Assembly (NCBI RefSeq): GCF_013260645.1
Contig: NZ_CP053921.1
Span: forward strand, 1,681,763 to 1,745,762
DNA from: Erythrobacter mangrovi
Lineage (GTDB): Bacteria; Pseudomonadota; Alphaproteobacteria; Sphingomonadales; Sphingomonadaceae
Reading direction: 5' to 3'
Length of the DNA stretch: 64,000 nt
The first letter of the stretch is position 1, and each line of letters begins with the position of its first letter. The notes beneath the pieces are model-generated. The model searched no databases. It saw only the letters and a program-made list of their open reading frames with translations, and had not been told where the DNA came from. Below are positions 46,120-56,938 of this stretch, in pieces. The translations under genes and the position numbers were made by a program.

Positions 46120-47793
46120 TCAACCGACAGAGTTTGCTGCACTGAGCACGGCACGCACGCTCGCGGTCGCGATGTCCTCGTCGATACCGCAGCCCCAGAC
46201 GGTCTTGCCTTCGGGCGTACGGCATTCGAGGTAGGCGGCGGCGTTGGCGCTGGTTCCTGCGCCAAGTGCGTGTTCGTTGTAGTCGACCACCTCGAGCTCG
46301 ACCCCGAAGGCATCGCGCAGTGTGGTCATCACACTTGAGATCAGGCCATTGCCGCGCCCTGAAACGCTCTGTTCCTTGCCATCGACCTCGATGGTGCCCG
46401 CGAACAGGCGCGTGCCGTCGCTGGCACGGCTTTCCTCGTAATCGACCAGGCGGAAGCGGCGCGGTTCCATCTTGACGTAGTAGGCGTGACGGAAAGCGTC
46501 CCAGATATCGCTGGCGTTGAGTTCGCGACCCAGTTCGTCAGCCATGCGCTGGACGTGTGGGCTGAAATCGGCTTGCATCCGCTTGGGTAGCTTGAGGCCC
46601 TTGTCCTGTTCGAGCACCCAGGCAAAGCCGCCCTTGCCGGACTGCGAATTGACGCGGATTACCGCTTCGTAACTGCGGCCGAGATCGGCCGGGTCGATGG
46701 GCAAATAGGGCACGCGCCAGGTCGGCGAGTTCTGCGTCTCTTGTGCGGCAAAGCCCTTCTTGATCGCGTCCTGGTGGCTGCCCGAGAAAGCAGTGAAGAC
46801 CAGCTCGCCGCCATAGGGATGGCGCTGGTGGACGGGGATCTGGTTGCAGTACTCGACCGTCTCGATCACCCGGTCGATGTCGGAAAAGTCGAGGCCCGGG
46901 TCGACGCCTTGCGTGTACATGTTGAGCGCCATCGTCACGAGGCAACAATTGCCAGTACGCTCCCCATTGCCGAACAGGCAGCCTTCGACGCGGTCCGCTC
47001 CTGCCATCAGCGCCAGTTCCGCCGCGGCCACGCCGGTTCCGCGGTCGTTGTGCGTGTGCAGGCTGATCACCGCGCTGTCACGATTGGGCAGGTTCCGGAT
47101 GAAATATTCGACCTGGTCGGCGTAGATGTTCGGTGTCGCCGCTTCGACCGTTGCCGGCAGGTTGAAGATGATCGGATGGTCGGGGGTGGGCTGGAGAACC
47201 TCCATCACCGCTTCGCAAACCTCGAGGCTGAAATCGAGTTCGGCTGTGGAGAAGGTCTCCGGCGAATATTCGAAATGCCAGTCGGTCCCCGGCTGTTTCG
47301 CCGCCTCGTCACGCATGATCTTTGCGCCGGTTACGGCGATTTCCCGCACCTGGTCCTTGGTCATGCCGAACACGACCTCACGCCAGGCGGGGCTGACTGC
47401 ATTGTAGAGGTGGACGATCGCCTGCTTTGCACCGGCGAGGCTGGCGAAGCTGGTGCGGATCAGGTCTTCGCGGCTTTGCGTGAGCACCTGCACGAAGACG
47501 TCGTCAGGAATTCGACCCGATCGCACGAGGCCCGAGATAAAGTCGAACTCGGTCGCACCGGCGCTGGGAAAGCCGACCTCGATTTCCTTCAAGCCCACCT
47601 GGACGAGCAGGTCGAAGAAGCGGTTCTTCTTGTGCGCGTCCATCGGGTCGACGATTGCCTGGTTGCCGTCGCGCAGGTCGGTGGACAGCCACCGGGGTGG
47701 GGTGGTGATCGTGCGGCCAGGCCACTGTCGGTCAGGCAGGGGCACCTGCGGGAAGGCGGAGTACTTGACGCTCGGGTCGCGGAGCATGGACAT
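46120..47793 (-). CDS. leuA: 2-isopropylmalate synthase
   Basis: This 557-aa enzyme of the longer (fungal/actinobacterial-like) LeuA type condenses acetyl-CoA with alpha-ketoisovalerate as the first committed step of leucine synthesis. Motifs visible are [16 protein letters not shown] (catalytic Arg/Asp), [39 protein letters not shown] (metal His residues) and [11 protein letters not shown]-terminal LeuA allosteric domain follows ([24 protein letters not shown], end [21 protein letters not shown]) for leucine feedback. A leucine-rich leader ORF precedes it. Confidence 0.95.
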   Translation of the reverse strand: MSMLRDPSVKYSAFPQVPLPDRQWPGRTITTPPRWLSTDLRDGNQAIVDPMDAHKKNRFFDLLVQVGLKEIEVGFPSAGATEFDFISGLVRSGRIPDDVFVQVLTQSREDLIRTSFASLAGAKQAIVHLYNAVSPAWREVVFGMTKDQVREIAVTGAKIMRDEAAKQPGTDWHFEYSPETFSTAELDFSLEVCEAVMEVLQPTPDHPIIFNLPATVEAATPNIYADQVEYFIRNLPNRDSAVISLHTHNDRGTGVAAAELALMAGADRVEGCLFGNGERTGNCCLVTMALNMYTQGVDPGLDFSDIDRVIETVEYCNQIPVHQRHPYGGELVFTAFSGSHQDAIKKGFAAQETQNSPTWRVPYLPIDPADLGRSYEAVIRVNSQSGKGGFAWVLEQDKGLKLPKRMQADFSPHVQRMADELGRELNASDIWDAFRHAYYVKMEPRRFRLVDYEESRASDGTRLFAGTIEVDGKEQSVSGRGNGLISSVMTTLRDAFGVELEVVDYNEHALGAGTSANAAAYLECRTPEGKTVWGCGIDEDIATASVRAVLSAANSVG

Positions 47794-47835
47794 TGAAAAT
47801 CTCGGTATTTGCGGAAGCTACGGGGTGGTTTCGAT

Positions 47836-47892
47836 CCCTTGGGCGCTCAGCGCGCCCGCTTCGGCACGCCAGCTATCACGCCCAAGGGCGTG
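47836..47892 (-). promoter_or_regulatory. alternative hairpins in the leuA leader
   Basis: Three overlapping pairings are possible. CCCTTGGGCG (plus-strand 47836-47845) with CGCCCAAGGG (47879-47888) is one. CACGCCC (47877-47883) with GGGCGTG (47886-47892) is another. GGGCGC (47841-47846) with GCGCCC (47852-47857) is the third. The first excludes both others, which is the classic attenuator logic. No clear T-run follows the last hairpin, so the switch could affect elongation or translation instead. Confidence 0.5.
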
Positions 47893-47926
47893 TAAGTCGC
47901 AGAATAAGGCCGAGTGCATTGTGCAT
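47876..47926 (-). CDS. leucine-rich leader peptide upstream of leuA
   Basis: A 16-codon ORF encodes MHNALGLILRLTRPWA, with four Leu codons (CTC, CTT, CTG, CTT) in a seven-residue core, and ends 82 bases upstream of leuA. Its stop region overlaps the foldable segment at 47836-47892. Leu-rich leaders of this size are typical of leu attenuators. The Shine-Dalgarno site is weak and there is no similarity evidence, so this is a prediction. Confidence 0.5.
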   Translation of the reverse strand: MHNALGLILRLTRPWA

Positions 47927-48018
47927 GTGCGTTGCTATGCGAAAGCACGACGGGGTTGTAAAGCAAAACAGGCTTGGGCATCGCGAGAAATTAAATTTCT
48001 CGATTTGCTGGAGAGAGC

Positions 48019-48447
48019 ATGGCTGACGGACATTCGCTTCACGAAACTATGGGACTGGTGCGGGTCGTGTCGGTCGACCCCGAAGGTCGCGCGAGCCTGG
48101 AATACGAGGCGAAGCGCGAGCAATGCCATTCGGGCGGCGTGGTGCAGGGCGGCTTCATCAGCGGGTGGATCGATGCCGCAATGGCCCACGCCGCGATGGC
48201 GAGGAACGGACCGGGCATCGTTCCGATGACGCTCGAGCTCAAGGTCAGCTTCTTCGCGCCGACGCGGCCGGGGCTGGTCATTGCCGAAGCCTGGGTCGAG
48301 CGGCACGGGAAGCGGACCAGCTTCTACGAAGGCCACCTCAAGGACGCCGATGGGACCGTTCTGGCCAAGGCGACCAGTACCATCCTGCTGGCTGACATGA
48401 CCCGGGTGGTCGAGGCTTCGCGGAAGGCGACAGGAGAGCAGGCATGA
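48019..48447 (+). CDS. PaaI-like hotdog thioesterase
   Basis: This 142-aa single hotdog domain has CHSGGVVQGGFISGWIDAAMAHAAM (residues 36-60), the HGG-containing helix region of the 4HBT/PaaI group, and PMTLELKVSFFAPTRPG downstream. It hydrolyses an acyl-CoA thioester of unknown acyl chain. GGAGAG precedes the ATG. It overlaps the epoxide hydrolase gene by 4 bases (ATGA), so the two are co-translated. Divergent from leuA. Confidence 0.88.
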   Translation: MADGHSLHETMGLVRVVSVDPEGRASLEYEAKREQCHSGGVVQGGFISGWIDAAMAHAAMARNGPGIVPMTLELKVSFFAPTRPGLVIAEAWVERHGKRTSFYEGHLKDADGTVLAKATSTILLADMTRVVEASRKATGEQA

Positions 48448-49571
48448 GCGAGATCTGCCCCTTCCACCTCGATATCCCGCAGGACGATCTTGTCCGTCTT
48501 GCCGATCGGCTCGACCAGACCCGCTGGCCCGAAGAAGAGCCGGTCGATGACTGGTCGCAGGGGACCAAGCTGGCAGCGCTAAAGGAACTCGTCGCCTATT
48601 GGCGGATCGAATACGACTGGCGGCGCTGCGAGAAACGGCTCAACGAGATCGGCCAGTTCACTACCAATATCGACGGCCTGTCGGTTCACTTCCTGCACAA
48701 GAAATCCTCGCGCGCGGACGCTTTGCCGCTGATCATCACGCATGGCTGGCCTGGGTCAGTGGTCGAGTTTCTCGGCGTTATCGATGAATTGGCCGAACCG
48801 TCCGATCCGCAGGCCATGGCCTTCCACGTCGTGGCTCCCTCGCTACCCGGCTACGGCTTTTCGCAGAAGCCATCGGTGACGGGTTGGGGTGTCGAACGGA
48901 TCGCGCGCGATTGGGCCGAACTGATGCGCCGCCTCGGCTATGGCCATTGGGTTGCCCAGGGCGGCGACTGGGGCGCCGCGGTAACGACTGCGATCGGCCA
49001 GCTGGCGCCAGAGGGTTGCAGGGGCATTCACCTCAACATGCCGCTTGGCCGACCCGGCCCCGAAGACCTGCAAAGCCAGGACCCGAAGGTGCTCAAGGCG
49101 CTGCAGCGGCTCGGTTTCTACCAGGAGTGGGATTCCGGCTACTCCAAGGAACAGAGCACGCGGCCGCAGACGATCGGATATTCGTTGGTCGACTCGCCCG
49201 TCGGCCTCGCCGCGTGGATCCTCGAGAAAGTGTATTACTGGACCGACAATAGTGGGTCGCCGTGGGATGCGCTGTCGATGGACCAGGTACTCGACGACAT
49301 CATGCTCTACTGGCTGCCCGGCACCGGCGCCTCGGCGGCGCGGCTCTATTGGGAAAGCTTCGCCCAATTTGGTGCTGGAACGGTGGCCATTCCTTCAGGC
49401 GCGAGCGCCTTTCCGCGGGAAATCCTGCCGACTCCGCGTGAATGGGCGGAGCGGACCCTGACCAACCTCGTCTATTGGAACGAGGTAGAGAAGGGTGGGC
49501 ATTTCGCTGCGTGGGAGCAGCCCGAACTGTTCGTGAAGGAACTGCGCGCCTGCTTCACCAAGATGGTTTAG
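48444..49571 (+). CDS. epoxide hydrolase (EHN + alpha/beta hydrolase)
   Basis: The product has 375 aa. The N-terminal EHN domain (FHLDIPQDDLVRLADRLDQTRWP and W-rich DWRRCEKRLNEIGQF) is followed by an alpha/beta hydrolase with HGWPGSVVEFLGVID (oxyanion motif), nucleophile Asp in QGGDWGAAV (near residue 175) and catalytic His in GGHFAAWEQPELF. This is the microsomal-type epoxide hydrolase family. It opens epoxides to diols; the substrate is unknown. Coupled to the thioesterase; its stop overlaps the lldD-like stop by 4 bases, tail to tail. Confidence 0.92.
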   Translation: MSEICPFHLDIPQDDLVRLADRLDQTRWPEEEPVDDWSQGTKLAALKELVAYWRIEYDWRRCEKRLNEIGQFTTNIDGLSVHFLHKKSSRADALPLIITHGWPGSVVEFLGVIDELAEPSDPQAMAFHVVAPSLPGYGFSQKPSVTGWGVERIARDWAELMRRLGYGHWVAQGGDWGAAVTTAIGQLAPEGCRGIHLNMPLGRPGPEDLQSQDPKVLKALQRLGFYQEWDSGYSKEQSTRPQTIGYSLVDSPVGLAAWILEKVYYWTDNSGSPWDALSMDQVLDDIMLYWLPGTGASAARLYWESFAQFGAGTVAIPSGASAFPREILPTPREWAERTLTNLVYWNEVEKGGHFAAWEQPELFVKELRACFTKMV

Positions 49572-50716
49572 CGCCAGCGCAAGCGGTCGGGGGTCAACTG
49601 ATCGACCGACGTCACGCCCATCAGGCGCATCGCGCGTTCGATCTCTTCCTTGAGGATATTGACCGCGCGTTCGACCCCCGGCTGCCCGGCTGCGGCAAGC
49701 GCGTAGAGATAGAGCCGCCCGCCTGAAGCTGCGGTCGCTCCGGCGGCAAGGCTCTTGAGCACATGCGTCCCTCGCCGCACGCCGCCATCGAGGATGATCT
49801 CGATCTCGCCACCGACCTCGTCTACGATCTCGCGCAACTGGTCGAAGGGCGCGCGGCTGCCGTCCAACTGCCTGCCCCCATGGTTCGAGATCATGATGGC
49901 ATCCGCCCCGATTTCGACCGCACGACGCGCGTCGGCTACGCTCATCACACCCTTGAGCGCGAACTTGCCGCCCCAGTCCTGGCGAATTCGCGCAGCGGTA
50001 TCCCAATCCATGTCCACGTCGAGCATGGTGTTGAAATAGTCCTGGATACTGACCGCCTTGCCGGACCCTTCCTGCACATGCGCGTCGAGGTTGGGCAGGC
50101 GGAACTTCGGCCCAAAAACATAGTCGAGCGTCCAGCGCGGGCGCGTGGCGTAGCTCCATAAGGCACTGGCGGTGAAGCGGGGCGGGGTAGTGAAGCCCGA
50201 ACGCAGGCATCTTTCGCGCTTGCCCGAAACGATGGTATCGACTGTCAGCGCAATGGCGTCGAACTTAGCCGCCTGGCAGCGCTCGATCATGCTTGCGTTG
50301 AGGCCCTTGTCCTTGTGGACGTAGAGCTGGAACAGCTTGGGTCCGCTGGTGAGCTCGGCAATTTCCTCGATTGAATGCGTGGCAAGGCTGGAGATGCCGA
50401 ACCATACGCCGAACTTCTCCGCTGCCTTGGCTACCGCACGTTCGCCATCGCGGTGGAAGGCGCGCTGCAGCGCCGTGGGGCTGAGCATCAGGGGCAGGGC
50501 GCTCTTGCGGCCCATGATGGAGCAGGACGTGTCGATTGTGCCCACGCCCGCGAGGACGTTGGGCACCAGGTCGACCTCGTCGAAGGCACTGGTGTTGCGC
50601 GCCTTGGTGATTTCGTCGTCCGCTGCCCCGTCGATGTAATCGAACACCGGCCAGGGCAGCCGTTGTTTCGCAAGGCGGCGGAAGTCGTCGATGTTGTGGC
50701 AGTCGGTCAGCTTCAT
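49568..50716 (-). CDS. FMN-dependent alpha-hydroxy-acid dehydrogenase (LldD-like)
   Basis: This 382-aa enzyme is a TIM barrel of the L-lactate dehydrogenase / glycolate oxidase family. Visible are MGRKSALPLMLSPTALQRAFHRDGE, the FMN and active-site segment FQLYVHKDKGL, the VDTIVSGKRERCLRSGF loop and the catalytic ISNHGGRQLDGSRAPFDQL with its conserved His and Arg. Near the end LDGGVRRGTHVLKSLAAGA binds FMN phosphate. It oxidises an L-2-hydroxy acid, probably lactate. Its start overlaps the upstream DUF6151-like gene's stop by 4 bases. Confidence 0.9.
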   Translation of the reverse strand: MKLTDCHNIDDFRRLAKQRLPWPVFDYIDGAADDEITKARNTSAFDEVDLVPNVLAGVGTIDTSCSIMGRKSALPLMLSPTALQRAFHRDGERAVAKAAEKFGVWFGISSLATHSIEEIAELTSGPKLFQLYVHKDKGLNASMIERCQAAKFDAIALTVDTIVSGKRERCLRSGFTTPPRFTASALWSYATRPRWTLDYVFGPKFRLPNLDAHVQEGSGKAVSIQDYFNTMLDVDMDWDTAARIRQDWGGKFALKGVMSVADARRAVEIGADAIMISNHGGRQLDGSRAPFDQLREIVDEVGGEIEIILDGGVRRGTHVLKSLAAGATAASGGRLYLYALAAAGQPGVERAVNILKEEIERAMRLMGVTSVDQLTPDRLRWR

Positions 50717-51321
50717 GCGCGCCCCAATGCTTCCTGCTCGGCTAATGTGAGGTGGCGTGGTTTGGCAATCGGCTCAAGTGTCCTCGCGTCAAACAGCGCA
50801 CTACGTCGCCGGTCGCCGGAGCTCAGGTCCTTAAGCATTCGCCTGAAGAAACGCCACATCAGCCTGGCGAAGGAAAGTTCGGGCAGGTTGCTGGCATCAC
50901 CCGTTGCCTGCTCCGGGAAGACATGGCCGATCGGATCACCAAGCAGGATGTCGCGCTTGTCAGCATCGGTATTGGCAAGAAGGGTCGTTACGTAGGGGAC
51001 CCGCCCATTCGCATAGGTGTTGAACAGCGGTGACTGGCAACAACTGGCATACCAGCGCAGTGTCTTGCCCTCGGTCATATGGAGGCTTGCCAGTTTATCT
51101 CGGCCCGACTGCAGTCTCACCCGTGCGCAGCGGGACTGATACAGATCGGTGCCGCCGAGATCGTCGAGGACGCGGGCTTCCTGGCCCAGATGCCGTACGA
51201 GGTCGCGGCAGTCGACGCAGTGGCATACCACACGGTCGCCCTCCTGCGGATTCGCATGCTCGATGACGCCGGTCACCGAGCCACATTTGCAGGCGAAGGG
51301 TAATTCGTCGGACGCGCCCAT
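50713..51321 (-). CDS. DUF6151-like / GFA-like cysteine protein
   Basis: The product has 202 aa. The N-terminal half has paired cysteines (CKCGSV near residue 11 and CHCVDCRDL near 35) and later CCQSPLFNTY near 95, a pattern like glutathione-dependent formaldehyde-activating (GFA) zinc domains and the related DUF6151 family. The start at 51321 follows GGAGAGAGAGG; an ATG at 51336 lies upstream of that site. It is translationally coupled to the lldD-like gene (ATGA). The exact function is unknown. Confidence 0.75.
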   Translation of the reverse strand: MGASDELPFACKCGSVTGVIEHANPQEGDRVVCHCVDCRDLVRHLGQEARVLDDLGGTDLYQSRCARVRLQSGRDKLASLHMTEGKTLRWYASCCQSPLFNTYANGRVPYVTTLLANTDADKRDILLGDPIGHVFPEQATGDASNLPELSFARLMWRFFRRMLKDLSSGDRRRSALFDARTLEPIAKPRHLTLAEQEALGRA

Positions 51322-51352
51322 GGCCTCTCTCTCCATGAGCGCGTCCTAACTG

Positions 51353-52924
<1,572 letters not shown>

Positions 52925-52928
<4 letters not shown>

Positions 52929-53224
52929 GCTCGCATGTCCTGCCACACGGGTTCGAACATCCGCCCTTCGCCGTCGTACTCGGACAGGAATACGCGACCG
53001 AGGCGGACAGCTTCGAAATTGTCGGTCTGCCGACCCAGGTCGAGCGTTTCGTCGAGCAGCGTCCAGGTGCCGTCCGCACGCTTCTCGGCCACTTCCATGC
53101 CGATGAAGCGGCAACCACTGTCCTCCAGCCAGTCGAGCAGCTCGGCTGCATCGGTGCGGTTGAACCAGTGCCTGCGCTCAGCGCGTGCAGCGAACTGCTC
53201 GGGAATCCTTGCGTGCATACCCAT
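52925..53224 (-). CDS. uncharacterised 99-aa protein between ilvB and ilvN
   Basis: The ORF starts [10 protein letters not shown] with its ATG overlapping the ilvB stop (TGATG), or two codons later at 53218, and ends overlapping the ilvN start by 4 bases (ATGA). It encodes a compact acidic alpha/beta-like protein: residues 10-40 helical with ERRHWFNRTDAAELLDWLED, then GCRFIGMEVAEKRADGTWTLLDETLDLG and a C-terminal strand region FLSEYDGEGRMFEPVWQDMRA. No signal peptide, TM helix or known motif. Coupling on both sides means it is a true operon member. Function unknown; a role with acetolactate synthase is inference. Confidence 0.75.
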
Positions 53225-54975
53225 CAAACCAGTGCTTTCGCTTCGTCGTCCATCGTGCCTTCGACACGGTCGCCATAGAGCAGCATGTCGGTGTGCGCTG
53301 CGCCGCTCGGGATCATCGGGAAGCAATTGGCTTCCTTGGCCACCATGCAATCGACGATGACCGGGCCGTCATGCGCCAGCATGGCTGCGATCCCGGCGTC
53401 GAGCTGGCTTTCGTCCTCGATGCGGATGCCCTTCCAGCCATAGGCTTCAGCCAGCTTCACGAAGTCCGGCAGGCTGTCCGAATAGCTGTTCGAATAGCGG
53501 CTTTCATAGGTCAGTTCCTGCCATTGGCGGACCATGCCCATGTATTCGTTGTTGAGGATGAACACCTTGACCGGCAGGCGATACTGGCTGGCCGTACCAA
53601 GCTCCTGGATGTTCATCTGGATGCTCGCTTCGCCGGCGATGTCGATCACCAGGCGTCCCGGATTGCCGAGCTGCGCGCCGATCGCGGCGGGCAGGCCGTA
53701 TCCCATCGTGCCGAGGCCACCGCTGGTAAGCCAGCGATTGGGACCGAAGAACCGGAAATACTGCGCCGCCCACATCTGGTGCTGACCGACCTCGGTGGTG
53801 ATGATCGGGTCGTAATCCCTGGTCAACGCGAACAACCGCTCGATGCTCTTCTGCGGCATGATGAGGTCACTGCCCTTGTCGGGATAGGCGAGACAGTCGC
53901 GCGCCTTCCACCCAAGGATGCGGGCCTTCCACTCGCTCAGGTCGCGCGGCTTGCGGCTACCCCAGGCTTCGAGCAGCTGCTCGAGGACCTGGGCGCAATC
54001 ACCGACGATACCCAATTCGACCGGAACGATCTTATTGATGCTTGCGCGGTCGATGTCGATGTGGATCTTCTTGGCCTCGGGCGCAAAGGCATCGAGGCGT
54101 CCGGTCACGCGGTCGTCGAAGCGCGCGCCGATGGCCACGATCAGGTCGGCCTTGTTCATCGCCATGTTTGCTTCGTAGGTCCCGTGCATGCCCAGCATGC
54201 CGAGCCAGTCGGGATGCTCGGCGGGGAAGGCGCCGAGGCCCATAAGCGTGCTGGTGACGGGGGCACCGGTGCGATGCTGGAGTGCGCGCAGCATCTCCGT
54301 CGCGCGCGGGCCGGCATTGATCACGCCGCCGCCGGTATAGAAGACGGGACGCTCGGCCGTGGCCAGCATTTCGATTGCCTCGGCGATTTCATCCGCTGCG
54401 CCGACCATCCGGGGCTGGTAGCGATGCGAGGGTAGGGGTGCCTGATCCTGATTGTCCCAGCACGCCATCGCGATCTGGACGTCCTTGGGGATGTCGATCA
54501 ACACCGGACCCGGGCGGCCGGTGGTTGCGATACGGAAGGCTTCATCGATCGTCGCGCACAGGCGTTCGGGATCTTTCACGAGGTAATTGTGCTTGGTGCA
54601 ATGCCGGGTGAGGCCGATGGTGTCGGCTTCCTGGAACGCATCGGTCCCGATCAGCGCGGTCGGCACTTGCCCGGTGATGACCACCATCGGGATCGAATCC
54701 ATGTAGGCGTCGGCGATCCCGGTGACCGCATTGGTCGCGCCGGGGCCGCTGGTGACGAGCACCACGCCGGGCTTGCCGGTCGACCGCGCATAGCCTTCGG
54801 CAGCGTGGGCTGCCCCGGCTTCATGGCGCACGAGGATATGGCGAATGTCTTCGTCGGCGAAGAGTTCGTCGTAGATCGGCAATACCGCGCCGCCGGGATA
54901 GCCGAAGACGAATTCGACTCCCTGCCGCTTGAGGCATTCCATCAATATGGCGGCGCCGCTGCGCTCGGTGCTCAC
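53224..54975 (-). CDS. ilvB: acetolactate synthase large (catalytic) subunit
   Basis: This 583-aa ThDP enzyme condenses pyruvates to acetolactate for valine/leucine or forms acetohydroxybutyrate for isoleucine. The catalytic Glu is in [18 protein letters not shown]-region motifs include [11 protein letters not shown]. The ThDP-binding stretch reads [44 protein letters not shown]. The GTG start at 54975 follows GGAGGGTAAC; the longer frame to 55026 would run through the leader hairpin. It is the first gene of the ilv operon. Confidence 0.96.
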   Translation of the reverse strand: MSTERSGAAILMECLKRQGVEFVFGYPGGAVLPIYDELFADEDIRHILVRHEAGAAHAAEGYARSTGKPGVVLVTSGPGATNAVTGIADAYMDSIPMVVITGQVPTALIGTDAFQEADTIGLTRHCTKHNYLVKDPERLCATIDEAFRIATTGRPGPVLIDIPKDVQIAMACWDNQDQAPLPSHRYQPRMVGAADEIAEAIEMLATAERPVFYTGGGVINAGPRATEMLRALQHRTGAPVTSTLMGLGAFPAEHPDWLGMLGMHGTYEANMAMNKADLIVAIGARFDDRVTGRLDAFAPEAKKIHIDIDRASINKIVPVELGIVGDCAQVLEQLLEAWGSRKPRDLSEWKARILGWKARDCLAYPDKGSDLIMPQKSIERLFALTRDYDPIITTEVGQHQMWAAQYFRFFGPNRWLTSGGLGTMGYGLPAAIGAQLGNPGRLVIDIAGEASIQMNIQELGTASQYRLPVKVFILNNEYMGMVRQWQELTYESRYSNSYSDSLPDFVKLAEAYGWKGIRIEDESQLDAGIAAMLAHDGPVIVDCMVAKEANCFPMIPSGAAHTDMLLYGDRVEGTMDDEAKALV

Positions 54976-55014
54976 GTTACCCTCCGACCCGTTTTCATGG
55001 ATTAAAGTGACAAA

Positions 55015-55049
55015 TCGGCCCGGCACTGGGGTCTGAAGTGCCGGGCCGA
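55015..55049 (-). terminator. strong hairpin in the ilvB leader / miaA terminator
   Basis: The 13-bp perfect arms TCGGCCCGGCACT (55015-55027) and AGTGCCGGGCCGA (55037-55049) enclose a 9-base loop. On the minus strand the stem is followed by TTTGTCACTTT. It ends 35 bases after the miaA stop and begins 39 bases upstream of the ilvB start. It could be the miaA terminator, an ilvB attenuator, or a 5' stem of the ilv mRNA. Confidence 0.7.
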
Positions 55050-55058
55050 CGGGACCTT

Positions 55059-55087
55059 CTTTATGGGCCTGTCGGTTACAAAGTCAA
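55059..55087 (-). promoter_or_regulatory. putative ilvB promoter overlapping the miaA stop
   Basis: On the minus strand, TTGACT (55082-55087) and ATAAAG (55059-55064) are separated by exactly 17 bases, a good sigma-70-like arrangement. TTGACT includes the miaA stop codon. Transcription would begin near 55052, immediately before the 13-bp stem, so the hairpin would form the 5' end of the ilvB mRNA. Confidence 0.5.
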
Positions 55088-56049
55088 CTCGTTTCACGTA
55101 ACAAAGATACAAAAAACTCTGGTACGTTGATATTTTTGTTTTCCACGCGATCCCATTCCGCCGGTGGTTGGTGGCGAAACCACGTGTATTGCCTCTTCGC
55201 GTACTGGCGCGTGGCAATCTGGCCAGCGGCGATTGCTTCATCGCGCCCAAGTTCGCCTTTGAGATGGGCCGTGAGCTCCGGCACGCCGATCGCCCGCATG
55301 ACCGGGAGCGACGGGTCGAGATCGCGCGCGAGCAGCCTTTCGACCTCGGCCAAGGCCCCACGATCCATCATCTGCAGGAACCGCCGATCGCAGCGTTCGT
55401 AGAGCCATTCCCGCTCCGGCAGCAGGACCAGTGCGCGTAGGGTTACGCCCGCGCCGATTCCTCCCTCCTTGTGGGCCTGCCAGTCGGCCAGCGTGCGGCC
55501 TGTCGACCGGATCACTTCGAGTGCCCGCGTTGTGCGGGCCGCGTCGGCCGGGGCCAAACGCGCCGCAGCAGAGGGATCTTCCCGTTCGAGTGCAGACCTC
55601 GCTTCCACCTGTGACAGGGCCCGGACTGCTGCTCGAACTTCGGGCTCGATCGCCGGAACCGGGGCAATGCCATCGAGGAGGGTGCGCATGTAGAGGCCGG
55701 TCCCGCCGCACAGGATCGGGATGGCGCCTTCCGCGTGCAGGCTGGCAATCTCGCGCTGCGCAGCCGCGGCCCAATCTGCCGCCGAGCAGGCCTGTGCACC
55801 ATCCCAGGCGCCGAACAGGCGATGCTCGATCCCGCCCATCTCCGCCTCGGTGGGGCGGGCCGACAGGATTTGCAGGTCCGAATAGACCTGCGCGCTATCG
55901 GAATTGATCACGACGCCGCGACGGCCCGACTCTTCCAGCCATTGGGCCAATTTCACCGCGAGATCGCTCTTGCCGCTGGCGGTCGGCCCTGCAATGAGCG
56001 CGACCGGCGGCCTCGGCCCCGGATTGTCAGGAGGTTGCAAAGTGCTCAT
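55084..56049 (-). CDS. miaA: tRNA dimethylallyltransferase
   Basis: This 321-aa enzyme transfers the dimethylallyl group to A37 of tRNAs reading UNN codons. The P-loop GPTASGKSDLAVK lies near residue 19, and DSAQVYSDLQILSARPT (substrate recognition) follows. PILCGGTGLYMRTLLDG and AIGVPELTAHLKGEL are further family motifs. The C-terminus KRQYTWFRHQPP is typical. The ATG at 56049 overlaps the divergent serB start: the two genes share 8 bases head to head. Confidence 0.95.
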   Translation of the reverse strand: MSTLQPPDNPGPRPPVALIAGPTASGKSDLAVKLAQWLEESGRRGVVINSDSAQVYSDLQILSARPTEAEMGGIEHRLFGAWDGAQACSAADWAAAAQREIASLHAEGAIPILCGGTGLYMRTLLDGIAPVPAIEPEVRAAVRALSQVEARSALEREDPSAAARLAPADAARTTRALEVIRSTGRTLADWQAHKEGGIGAGVTLRALVLLPEREWLYERCDRRFLQMMDRGALAEVERLLARDLDPSLPVMRAIGVPELTAHLKGELGRDEAIAAGQIATRQYAKRQYTWFRHQPPAEWDRVENKNINVPEFFVSLLRETS

Positions 56050-56926
56050 CGCCCGGCTGATAGCAGACCAGGACGGCATCGAAACCCGCATGGATGCGGC
56101 GATCAAGGCCTTGGCCGAAGCGGGCATGCCGGTCGCGATGGCGGGACTGCTCGATTCTTGCGGCGACGTGCTCCAGTTCTCGCTCCCAGAGGGGCATCGC
56201 CAGGCACTTACCGAAAAGCTGGTGGCGCATTTCGGACAATGCGACCTGCTTGTCGCCGATCACCAGATCGAAGTCCCGCGACTGTTCGTCTCGGATATGG
56301 ATTCCACCATGATCGGGCAGGAATGCATCGACGAGCTGGCCGACTTCGCAGGGATCAAGGATCGCGTGGCGGAGATAACCGAGCGGGCAATGCTGGGCGA
56401 ACTCGATTTCCGCAGCGCGTTGCTGGAGCGGGTCGGGTTGCTCGAAGGTCTCGAAGAAGGCGCGATAGATCGTTGTCTTGAAGAGAGAATAGTTCCCGTC
56501 GCGGGTGCGAGGACGCTGGTAGCAACGCTCCGTTCAAAGGGTTGTCGTACGGTGCTGGTAACCGGGGGATTCCACCATTTTGCCGATCCGGTCGCGACGC
56601 AGCTCGGGTTCGAGCGTGTGGTCGGCAATCGCCTGGCGGTGGCCGATGGGAAGCTCACCGGATCCCTGGTGGGACCAATCAGCGACGCTTCCACGAAGCT
56701 CGCCACGCTACAGGAAGAGCGGGAGAAGCTCGGCGAGGGCGCCAGGGTGCTGGCGACCGGTGATGGGGCGAACGACATCCCGATGATCCAGGCGGCCGAC
56801 TATGGGATTGCCTATCGCGCCAAGCCGAAAGCCCGCGACGCGGCGAATGGTCGTATCGCGAGTGAAGACCTGACTGTCATCCTCAAGCTGTTCGGGATCC
56901 CGGTCCACGAATGGGTTTACGGCTAG
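56042..56926 (+). CDS. serB: phosphoserine phosphatase
   Basis: This 294-aa HAD enzyme catalyses the last step of serine synthesis. An N-terminal ACT-like region (residues 1-75) precedes the HAD motifs: DxDxT as SDMDSTMIGQECIDELA near residue 83, motif II in LVTGGFHHFA, and motif IV as GDGANDIPMIQAADYG. The GTG start at 56042 is chosen because AGGAGG (56031-56036) precedes it; that Shine-Dalgarno lies inside the miaA leader. The gene ends 12 bases before the convergent CPBP gene. Confidence 0.95.
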   Translation: MLIARLIADQDGIETRMDAAIKALAEAGMPVAMAGLLDSCGDVLQFSLPEGHRQALTEKLVAHFGQCDLLVADHQIEVPRLFVSDMDSTMIGQECIDELADFAGIKDRVAEITERAMLGELDFRSALLERVGLLEGLEEGAIDRCLEERIVPVAGARTLVATLRSKGCRTVLVTGGFHHFADPVATQLGFERVVGNRLAVADGKLTGSLVGPISDASTKLATLQEEREKLGEGARVLATGDGANDIPMIQAADYGIAYRAKPKARDAANGRIASEDLTVILKLFGIPVHEWVYG

Positions 56927-56938
56927 GCCAAGCTGAGA

